From: Clostridiales bacterium
GTDB lineage: Bacteria; Bacillota; Clostridia; Oscillospirales; Oscillospiraceae
DNA: 15,506 nucleotides
Direction: 5' to 3'
NCBI GenBank assembly: GCA_019421525.1
Contig: JAHZFC010000027.1
Location: forward strand, 1-15,506
The notes beneath the pieces are model-generated. The model was not told the origin of the DNA. It worked only from the letters and a program-made list of their open reading frames with translations, and searched no databases. Made by a program: the position numbers and the translations under genes. Numbering within the stretch: the stretch's first letter is position 1; the number at the start of each line of letters is the position of its first letter. Shown here piece after piece: positions 1 through 6,254 of the stretch.

Positions 1-1119
1 ATCCTGAAGCGTGACACCCTGAAAGATTTCTATGCCCTCTATCCCGAGAAGTTCAACAACAAGACCAACGGTGTCAGCCACAGGCGCTTCCTGATGGAGG
101 CCAATCCCGGCCTGACGAAGCTGATCACTGAGGCCATCGGCCGTGAGTGGACCTATCACCCCCAGGAGCTGGAGGAGCTGCTCCCCTTCAAGGAGGACAG
201 CGCCTTCTTGGAGAAGCTGGCCGCCGTCAAGCGGGAGAACAAGGTCAGGCTGGCCGGGCATATCCGGATCAACAACGGCATCGAGGTGGACCCGGACAGC
301 GTGTTCGATGTCCAGGTCAAGCGGATCCATGCTTACAAGCGGCAGCTGATGTATGCCTTCAAGATCATGGATCTATACAACCAGCTCAAGGACGCCCCCA
401 ATTTGGACATCCACCCCCATACCTTCATTTTCGCGGGCAAGGCCGCGGGCAGCTATGTGTTCGCCAAGGAGGTCATCAAGCTGATCAACTCCATCGCCGA
501 TGTGGTCAACAACGACCCGGCGGTGAACGGCAAGATGAAGGTGGTGTTCATGGAGAACTTCCGGGTGTCCTCCGCCCAGATCATCTACCCCGCCGCCGAG
601 ATCAGCGAACAGATCTCCACCGCCGGCAAGGAGGCCAGCGGCACCGGCAATATGAAGTTCATGTTCAACGGCGCCATCACCCTGGGCACCATGGACGGCG
701 CCAATGTGGAGATCCATGACCTGGTGGGGGCGGAGAACATCCGCATCTTCGGCATGCGGGCCGAGGAGGTCATGGAGCGGTATGCCCGGGGGGACTACCA
801 TCCCAACGATGTGGTGAACGCAGATCCCCGGCTCAAGCGCATCACCGACCAGCTGGTCAACGGCTTCTTCCAGAAGTCGGGCTGCGACTTCTGGGGCGTG
901 CGGGAGGCGCTGCTCACCTATGGCGACGAGTATTTCGTCCTGAAGGACTTTGACGACTATGTGCGCACCTGGCGGGAGATGGACCAGCTCTACCGGGATA
1001 AGAACGCCTGGAACCGCATCTCCCTGCACAACATCGCCAAGGCGGGCTATTTCTCCAGCGACCGGACCATCGCCGAGTACGCCAACGACATCTGGAAGGT
1101 CCGCTTCGACCGGCGCTGA
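1..1119 (+). CDS. glgP: Glycogen/maltodextrin phosphorylase, C-terminal 372 residues (5' end outside window)
   Basis: This GT35 enzyme removes terminal glucose units from glycogen or maltodextrins as glucose-1-phosphate, using pyridoxal phosphate, in the cytosol. The reading frame is open from the first base, so the in-frame ATG at 94 is internal; the codons before it already encode the conserved LYPEKFNNKTNGV stretch. Visible family motifs include DVQVKRIHAYKRQL (codons 103-116 of the visible part) and EASGTGNMKFMFNG, whose Lys (codon 219, bases 655-657) is the expected PLP Schiff-base lysine. The visible part is roughly the C-terminal half of a protein that is usually about 750-850 residues. 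It ends with TGA 60 bp before glgC, with only a short GC-rich hairpin (1120-1135, no T-run) between them, so co-transcription is likely. Substrate preference (glycogen or maltodextrin) cannot be told from this part; the glg context favours glycogen. Confidence 0.96.
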   Translation: MLKRDTLKDFYALYPEKFNNKTNGVSHRRFLMEANPGLTKLITEAIGREWTYHPQELEELLPFKEDSAFLEKLAAVKRENKVRLAGHIRINNGIEVDPDSVFDVQVKRIHAYKRQLMYAFKIMDLYNQLKDAPNLDIHPHTFIFAGKAAGSYVFAKEVIKLINSIADVVNNDPAVNGKMKVVFMENFRVSSAQIIYPAAEISEQISTAGKEASGTGNMKFMFNGAITLGTMDGANVEIHDLVGAENIRIFGMRAEEVMERYARGDYHPNDVVNADPRLKRITDQLVNGFFQKSGCDFWGVREALLTYGDEYFVLKDFDDYVRTWREMDQLYRDKNAWNRISLHNIAKAGYFSSDRTIAEYANDIWKVRFDRR

Positions 1120-1179
1120 CCCCGGCGGGCCGGGGGGCCTGCCATCGCATATATACCAGTCAAGTGAGGAGGATTCGTT

Positions 1180-2322
1180 TTGCGAAAGAAAGAGTGTGTA
1201 GCCATGCTTTTGGCCGGCGGACAGGGCAGTCGTCTGCTGGCTCTGACCAAGCGCAACGCCAAGCCCGCCGTGGCTTTCGGCGGGAAATACCGGATCATCG
1301 ACTTCAGCCTGTCCAACTGTGTCAACTCCAACATCGACACGGTGGGCGTGCTCACCCAGTATAAGCCCCTGATCCTCAACTCCTATCTGGGCACCGGCGA
1401 GGCGTGGGACCTGGACGACTCCGACGGCGGCGTCCACGTGCTGCCCCCCTATGCCACCGAGCAGGGCGGCGAGTGGTACAACGGCACCGCAGACGCCATC
1501 TACCACAACATCGACTTCATCGACAGCTACTCCCCCGAGTATGTGGTCATCCTGTCCGGCGACCACCTGTACAAGATGGACTACAACAAGATGCTGGAGT
1601 TCCACAAGGAGCGGGGGGCGGACCTGACGGTGTCCGTCATCGAGGTGCCCTGGGAGGATGCCAGCCGCTTCGGCGTGATGAGCGTGGACAAGGACATGAA
1701 CATCACCAAGTTCGCCGAAAAGCCCAAGGAGCCCGACAGCAACCTGGCCTCCATGGGCCTGTACATCTTCAACTGGGATGTGCTGCGCCGGGCCCTGCTG
1801 GAGGACCATGACGACCCGGACAGCGAGAAGGACTTCGGCAAGAACATCATCCCCAAGCTGCTGAAAGAGGGCAAGAAGTTGTGCGCCTACACCTTCACCG
1901 GCTACTGGCAGGACGTGGGCACCATCGACAGCTACTACAACAGCCAGATGGCCCTGCTGGAGGAGCACCCCGAGTTCGACATCTTCGAGGACGATATGCG
2001 GATCTTCTCCAACTCCAACATCTCGCCACCCCACTATGTGGGCCGCAACGGCGAGGTGGAGCGCAGCCTGGTGTGCAACGGCTGCATCGTGCTGGGCAAG
2101 GTGAAGGACTCCATCCTCAGCTCCGACGTGTATGTGGGCGAGGGGGCCGTGGTGGAGAAGTCCATCCTGCTGCCCGGCGTCCGGGTGGAGGCCAACGCCC
2201 GGGTGTTCCAGGCCATCGTGGGGGAGGGCTCCGTCATCGAGATGGGGGCCTGCTTCTGCGGCGGCACCGACCAGGAGCGCATCGCGCTGCTGGGCGACAG
2301 CGAACACTTCAAGAGCTTGTAA
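1180..2322 (+). CDS. glgC: Glucose-1-phosphate adenylyltransferase, catalytic subunit GlgC
   Basis: GlgC makes ADP-glucose and pyrophosphate from ATP and glucose-1-phosphate, the committed step of bacterial glycogen synthesis. The start is TTG at 1180, chosen because AGGAGG at 1167-1172 lies 7 nt upstream and the protein then begins directly with the nucleotide-binding strand (MRKKECVAMLLAGGQGSRL). The length of 380 residues matches Firmicute GlgC. Motifs in order: GGQGSRL (about 13-19), AKPAVAFGGKYRIIDF (27-42), NGTADAI (101-107), SGDHLYKMDY with the catalytic Asp128, FAEKP with Glu180/Lys181 for glucose-1-phosphate, and YWQDVGTIDSYY before a C-terminal left-handed beta-helix. All key residues are present, so it should be active. 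It is followed after 13 bp by glgD, the usual partner in Firmicutes, with which it is expected to form a hetero-oligomer. Confidence 0.97.
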   Translation: MRKKECVAMLLAGGQGSRLLALTKRNAKPAVAFGGKYRIIDFSLSNCVNSNIDTVGVLTQYKPLILNSYLGTGEAWDLDDSDGGVHVLPPYATEQGGEWYNGTADAIYHNIDFIDSYSPEYVVILSGDHLYKMDYNKMLEFHKERGADLTVSVIEVPWEDASRFGVMSVDKDMNITKFAEKPKEPDSNLASMGLYIFNWDVLRRALLEDHDDPDSEKDFGKNIIPKLLKEGKKLCAYTFTGYWQDVGTIDSYYNSQMALLEEHPEFDIFEDDMRIFSNSNISPPHYVGRNGEVERSLVCNGCIVLGKVKDSILSSDVYVGEGAVVEKSILLPGVRVEANARVFQAIVGEGSVIEMGACFCGGTDQERIALLGDSEHFKSL

Positions 2323-2335
2323 GGGGGGACGCGAC

Positions 2336-3439
2336 ATGAAACGAATGATGGGTCTGGTCTGTACCAACTACTCCGGAAGCGATTTCGGGATGCTCACCGA
2401 GGAGCGCCCCGTGGCCTCCATCCCCTTTGGCGGGCGCTACCGCCTGGTGGACTTCCCCTTGTCCAACATGGTCAACTCGGGCATCAACACCGTGGGCCTC
2501 ATCACGCCCTATATGTACCGGAGCCTGCTGGACCATGTGGGCAACGGCAAGGCCTGGTCCCTGAGCCGGAAGGTGGGGGGTATGTTCATCCTGCCCGGCT
2601 CGGTGTACGGCATCAAGAACTCCCACGGGAAATTCCTCCTGCGGGACGTGATCCACAACCAGGCGTACCTGGAGCGGTCCCGCCGGGACATCGTGGTGGT
2701 GACGGCCAGCAGCAAGATCTACAACATCGACTTTCGGGAGGTGGCCGAGCAGCACGAGAAGTCCGGCGCGGTCATCACCCTGCTCTACAAGCGCATCCCC
2801 GACGGCGGCGCGGTCAGGGACCTGAACATCGCCTGCGACAGCCGGGGCCGGGTCACCGGTATCCACAACGCCGCCCCCGGGGAATCCTGCCAGTTCATGG
2901 ACGCCATGCTCATCGACCGGGAGCTGCTGCTCAAGTTCGTGGAGTGGTACAGCACCCTGGGATACCTGGACATGATGGAGATCATCCAGGAGAACCTGGA
3001 CAAGCTGGCGGTGTTCGGCTATGAGTTCAAGGGCTATATGCGCGCCATCGACAACGCGGCGGACTATATGGCCGCCAGCATGGACCTGCTGGAGCCCCAG
3101 GTGATGCAGGAGCTGTTCCTGGGCGAGCGGCACATCAGCACCAAGATCCAGGACGCGCCCCCGGTGAAATATTTCCCCGGCTGCCAGGTACACAATTCCA
3201 TCATCGCCACCGGCTGCATGATCCGGGGCACGGTGGAGAACAGCATCATCTTCCGCAGCTGCACCGTGGAGGAGGGGGCCGTGGTGCGCAACAGCATCAT
3301 CATGCCCAACGACGTGATCTCCAAGGGCGCCCAGCTGGAAAATGTCATCTGCGACAAATTCGTCACCATCGGCGAGGGGGTCCGGCTGTACGGCAGCGCC
3401 CTCCGGCCGCTGATCGTCACCAAGAAGCAGTATAGCTGA
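2336..3439 (+). CDS. glgD: GlgD, regulatory paralogue of ADP-glucose pyrophosphorylase
   Basis: GlgD is a GlgC paralogue that in Firmicutes binds GlgC and raises its activity while having little activity of its own. The start is ATG 2336, with a GGGGGGA purine run about 7 nt upstream (2323-2329); the same frame is open further upstream inside glgC, but that extension is unrelated to the family. The 367-residue protein keeps the fold (IPFGGRYRLVDFPLSN at 29-44, beta-helix repeats from about 275) but lacks the GGxGxRL loop: the N-terminus reads VCTNYSGSDFGML. The catalytic SGDH of GlgC is replaced by ASSK, so Ser126 sits where the catalytic Asp is expected. This supports a non-catalytic, modulatory role. 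It lies 13 bp after glgC and 126 bp before glgA. Confidence 0.95.
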   Translation: MKRMMGLVCTNYSGSDFGMLTEERPVASIPFGGRYRLVDFPLSNMVNSGINTVGLITPYMYRSLLDHVGNGKAWSLSRKVGGMFILPGSVYGIKNSHGKFLLRDVIHNQAYLERSRRDIVVVTASSKIYNIDFREVAEQHEKSGAVITLLYKRIPDGGAVRDLNIACDSRGRVTGIHNAAPGESCQFMDAMLIDRELLLKFVEWYSTLGYLDMMEIIQENLDKLAVFGYEFKGYMRAIDNAADYMAASMDLLEPQVMQELFLGERHISTKIQDAPPVKYFPGCQVHNSIIATGCMIRGTVENSIIFRSCTVEEGAVVRNSIIMPNDVISKGAQLENVICDKFVTIGEGVRLYGSALRPLIVTKKQYS

Positions 3440-3505
3440 GGCAGCCCGCCGGGTCCGTGCCCGCGGGATGTAAGCGGGGAAAGCGGACGAAAACGAGAAC
3501 TTCCG

Positions 3506-3534
3506 GGCGGGCGGGGCCACATGCCCCGCCCGCC
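3506..3534 (+). repeat. GC-only hairpin between glgD and glgA
   Basis: A perfect 12-bp inverted repeat (arms 3506-3517 and 3523-3534, 5-nt loop CACAT) lies 67 bp after glgD and 20 bp before the glgA ribosome binding site. It has no T-run after it, so it is not a normal intrinsic terminator. It could be a processing or stability element, or could set glgA expression relative to glgCD. Confidence 0.7.
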
Positions 3535-3565
3535 TGTGCCAAGAAACTAGGACAGGAGGAGCGAT

Positions 3566-5014
3566 ATGTCAGTCAAAAAACCAAAGGTGCTGTTCGCCAC
3601 ATTCGAGGCTGTCCCCTTTGTCAAGACCGGCGGCCTGGGCGATGTGGGGGGCAGCCTGCCCGGCGCCCTCAACAAGGCGGGGGCCGAGGCGCGGGTGGTG
3701 CTGCCCAAATTCGCCACCATCCCACAGCAGTACAAGGACGAGATGGTCCATCTCACCCAGTTCTACGTCTATCTGGGCTGGCGGTGCCAGTACTGCGGCA
3801 TCGAGATGCTGGAGCGGGACGGGGTGACCTGGTATTTCCTGGACAACGAATATTACTTCGGCCGGGAGTATCCCTACGGCTTCTTCGACGACGGGGAGCG
3901 CATCGCCTTCTTCGCCAAGGCGGTGTGCGAGTGCATCCAGTACCTGGACTTCATGCCCGATGTGCTCCACTGCAACGACTGGCACACCGCCCTGTCCCCG
4001 GTGTTCCTGCGGGAGATGTACCACTGTGTGAAGGGGTATGACGACATCAAGACGGTGTTCACCGTCCACAACCTGAAGTATCAGGGGATGTTCGACGGCT
4101 TCATGCTGGGGGATGTGCTGGGGCTGGCGGGCTATCCCGCGGCCCGGGACCAGCTCATGCAGGACGGCGCGGTGAACTTCATGCGGGGCGCCCTCAATTA
4201 CAGCGACCGTCTGACCACCGTCAGCCCCACCTATGCCCAGGAGGTGTGCACCGACTTCTACGGCGAGGGGCTCAACGACGTGTTCAACCGCCGCCGGAGC
4301 ATTTTGAGCGGCATCCTCAACGGCATCGACACCAAGCAGTATGACCCGGCCAAAGACCCTGACCTGTATGTGAACTTCACCTCAAAGACCCTGGAGAAAA
4401 AGGCGGAGAACAAGATCCGCCTGCAAAAGGACCTGGGGCTGAAGGTGGATCCGGACGTGCCCATGATCGGCCTGATCAGCCGCCTGACCGACCAGAAGGG
4501 GCTGGACCTGGTCAACTACATCCTCCACGAGCTCTTGCAGGACGACATCCAGCTGGTGGTGCTGGGAGTGGGCCAGCGGCAGTACGAGGACTCCTTCCGC
4601 TACTTTGCCGGGTGCTACCCGGAGAAGGTGTCCGCCAACATCTGCTTTGACGAGCCCCTGAGCCGGAAGATCTATGCCTGTGCCGATATGGTGCTGGTGC
4701 CCAGCCTGTTCGAGCCCTGCGGCCTGAGCCAGATGATCGCCATGCGCTACGGCACCCTCCCCATCGTCCGGGAGACCGGCGGCCTCAAGGACAGTGTCAT
4801 CCCCTACAACGAGTACACCGGCGAGGGCAACGGCTTCAGCTTTGCCAACTACAACGCCCACGAGCTCCTGTTCACCATCCAGAGGGCCGTCCGCCTCTAC
4901 CGGGAGGACCGTCCCGCCTGGGAGGGCCTGATGCGCAACGCCTTTGCCGCCGATTTCTCCTGGGGCAAGTCGGCCAAGCAGTATCTGGAGCTGTACCGCG
5001 GCCTGCTGCAATGA
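3566..5014 (+). CDS. glgA: Glycogen synthase GlgA (GT5)
   Basis: GlgA transfers glucose from ADP-glucose to the non-reducing end of alpha-1,4-glucan. The start is ATG 3566 with a perfect AGGAGG (3554-3559) 6 nt upstream. The 482-residue length is normal for bacterial GlgA. The N-terminal Rossmann domain carries the ADP-glucose loop K20-TGGLGDVGGSLPGAL; CNDWHTAL (about residues 136-143) and VFTVHNLKYQG follow. The C-terminal domain has SRLTDQKGLDL, PSLFEPCGLSQM with the conserved catalytic-site Glu383, and YGTLPIVRETGGLKDSV. No key residue appears to be missing. It is the last of the core glg genes, and a terminator-like hairpin begins 21 bp after its stop codon, so the downstream GH13-GH77 gene may be expressed at a lower level or from its own promoter. 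Confidence 0.97.
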   Translation: MSVKKPKVLFATFEAVPFVKTGGLGDVGGSLPGALNKAGAEARVVLPKFATIPQQYKDEMVHLTQFYVYLGWRCQYCGIEMLERDGVTWYFLDNEYYFGREYPYGFFDDGERIAFFAKAVCECIQYLDFMPDVLHCNDWHTALSPVFLREMYHCVKGYDDIKTVFTVHNLKYQGMFDGFMLGDVLGLAGYPAARDQLMQDGAVNFMRGALNYSDRLTTVSPTYAQEVCTDFYGEGLNDVFNRRRSILSGILNGIDTKQYDPAKDPDLYVNFTSKTLEKKAENKIRLQKDLGLKVDPDVPMIGLISRLTDQKGLDLVNYILHELLQDDIQLVVLGVGQRQYEDSFRYFAGCYPEKVSANICFDEPLSRKIYACADMVLVPSLFEPCGLSQMIAMRYGTLPIVRETGGLKDSVIPYNEYTGEGNGFSFANYNAHELLFTIQRAVRLYREDRPAWEGLMRNAFAADFSWGKSAKQYLELYRGLLQ

Positions 5015-5035
5015 GCCGGATGCGGCAGCTCAGAC

Positions 5036-5063
5036 AAAAAGCAGCGAAGATCCGCTGCTTTTT
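5036..5063 (+). terminator. Intrinsic terminator-like hairpin after glgA
   Basis: An 11-bp perfect stem (5036-5046 with 5053-5063, loop AAGATC) ends in TTTTT, with the A-tract on the left arm pairing with the T-tract. It starts 21 bp after the glgA stop codon. Because the T-run is inside the stem, termination may be partial, which would let some transcripts read into the downstream GH13 gene. Confidence 0.75.
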
Positions 5064-5150
5064 GCCCCTTACGGGGGCGTTGGCCCCGCGGACCGGGCTC
5101 GATGAGACCGGTCAACTGATACTACGAAACAACGAGGTGTCCCCATTTCC

Positions 5151-6254
5151 ATGAACGTTTATCACGATTCCCATGACCTTCGGGACCGGAACCCTTTTGG
5201 CGCCGTGCCCACCGGGACCAAGATCGAACTGGGGTTGGATGTGACCGACCCGCCCGCCGGGTCCGCCTGCTTCGTCCGGGTGTGGGAGAAGGACCACGGG
5301 GCGGCCCTGGTGCCCATGACCTGCGTCAGCTGGGGGCAGACCGCCCGGTTCACCGCCGCCATCACCGCGCCGGATGAGGGCTGTCTGCTGTGGTACAGCT
5401 TTGTCATCGAGGCTATGGACCGGCCCCGCAGCTATTACGGCAACAACGCCGCCGGCCTGGGCGGCCCCGGCCAGATGTACGACAGCAGCCCCAAGAGCTA
5501 TCAGATCACCGTCTACCGCCCCAGCGCCACCCCGGACTGGTACAAAAACGGCATTGCCTACCAGATCTTCCCGGACCGCTTTTTCCGGGGGGAGGACTGG
5601 CTGCGCCGCCAGGAGCAGGCCAGCCGGCCGGATGACTGGAAGGGCCCCCGGCACATCCTCCAGCGGGACTGGAACGACACCCCCTTCTACTGCCGCAACG
5701 AAAAGGGGGAGATCACCCGCTGGGCGGTGTTCGGCGGGACGCTGGAGGGCGTCCGGGACAAGCTCATGTACTTAAAGAGCCTGGGCGTCACCGTGCTGTA
5801 CTTAAACCCCATCTTCGAGGCGGCCAGCAACCACAAGTACGACACCGCCGATTATTTGAAGGTGGACCCCTCCCTGGGGGACGACGAGAGCTTCCAGGCC
5901 CTGGTGGACGCGGCCCGGGAGCTGGACATCCACATCATCCTGGACGGGGTGTTCAGCCATACCGGGGCGGACAGCCGATATTTCAACCGCCTGGGCAACT
6001 ATGACACGGTGGGCGCCTGCCAGAGCCAGGATTCCCCCTATTACAAGTGGTACCGCTTCCGCCAGTGGCCCGACGACTATGAGTGCTGGTGGGGAGTGAC
6101 CGACCTGCCCAATGTGGAGGAGCTGGAGCCCAGTTACAGCCAGTTCATCTACGGCGAGGGGGACAGCGTCATCCGGCACTGGCTGCGTAAGGGCATCGGG
6201 GGCTGGCGGCTGGACGTGGCCGACGAGCTGCCCGACGGATTCAGTCCACCATGA
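5151..6254 (+). CDS. GH13 amylase/neopullulanase-type enzyme, N-terminal fragment of a disrupted GH13-GH77 gene
   Basis: This is the front part of a GH13 alpha-glucan hydrolase. Residues 1-120 resemble the Ig-like N-terminal domain of neopullulanase/cyclomaltodextrinase enzymes; the TIM barrel begins at DWYKNGIAYQIFPDRF (129-144). The DGVFSH motif (Asp265, His270) and GGWRLDVADELP with nucleophile Asp355 are present. After PDGF at 361-364 the family would continue for about 40 residues that include the catalytic Glu (GEVWED type). Here three further codons and a TGA follow, and the next recognisable family sequence (STMNYPFR) is in another frame. The best reading is an out-of-frame internal deletion, so this 367-residue product should lack hydrolase activity. 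The start ATG 5151 has only a weak GAGGTG site (5134-5139) about 11 nt upstream. A sequencing or assembly error is the main alternative to a real mutation. Confidence 0.88.
   Translation: MNVYHDSHDLRDRNPFGAVPTGTKIELGLDVTDPPAGSACFVRVWEKDHGAALVPMTCVSWGQTARFTAAITAPDEGCLLWYSFVIEAMDRPRSYYGNNAAGLGGPGQMYDSSPKSYQITVYRPSATPDWYKNGIAYQIFPDRFFRGEDWLRRQEQASRPDDWKGPRHILQRDWNDTPFYCRNEKGEITRWAVFGGTLEGVRDKLMYLKSLGVTVLYLNPIFEAASNHKYDTADYLKVDPSLGDDESFQALVDAARELDIHIILDGVFSHTGADSRYFNRLGNYDTVGACQSQDSPYYKWYRFRQWPDDYECWWGVTDLPNVEELEPSYSQFIYGEGDSVIRHWLRKGIGGWRLDVADELPDGFSPP
6237..6254 (+). other. Deletion/frameshift junction with ATGA stop-start overlap
   Basis: The first GH13 ORF (frame 3) is aligned with its family up to about 6241, and the second (frame 2) is aligned from about 6242-6245 (codons for Q-S-T-M-N-Y-P). 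Between these points the catalytic-acid segment is absent. The TGA of the first ORF (6252-6254) overlaps the ATG of the second (6251-6253), an arrangement that often allows translational coupling by re-initiation. There is no good ribosome binding site just upstream of 6251. Confidence 0.8.

Noticed and set aside
2132..2335. Upstream extension of the glgD frame into glgC
   Set aside because: The extension is the third-frame shadow of glgC. The GlgD family begins at MKRMMGLVCTNY, where a purine-rich ribosome binding site is present.
373..2367. 664-residue ORF on the - strand across glgP and glgC
   Set aside because: It is antisense to two genes with clear family motifs, is low-complexity (rich in Val, His, Asp, Gly), and arises from GC-rich third codon positions. 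It has no ribosome binding site or recognisable domain.
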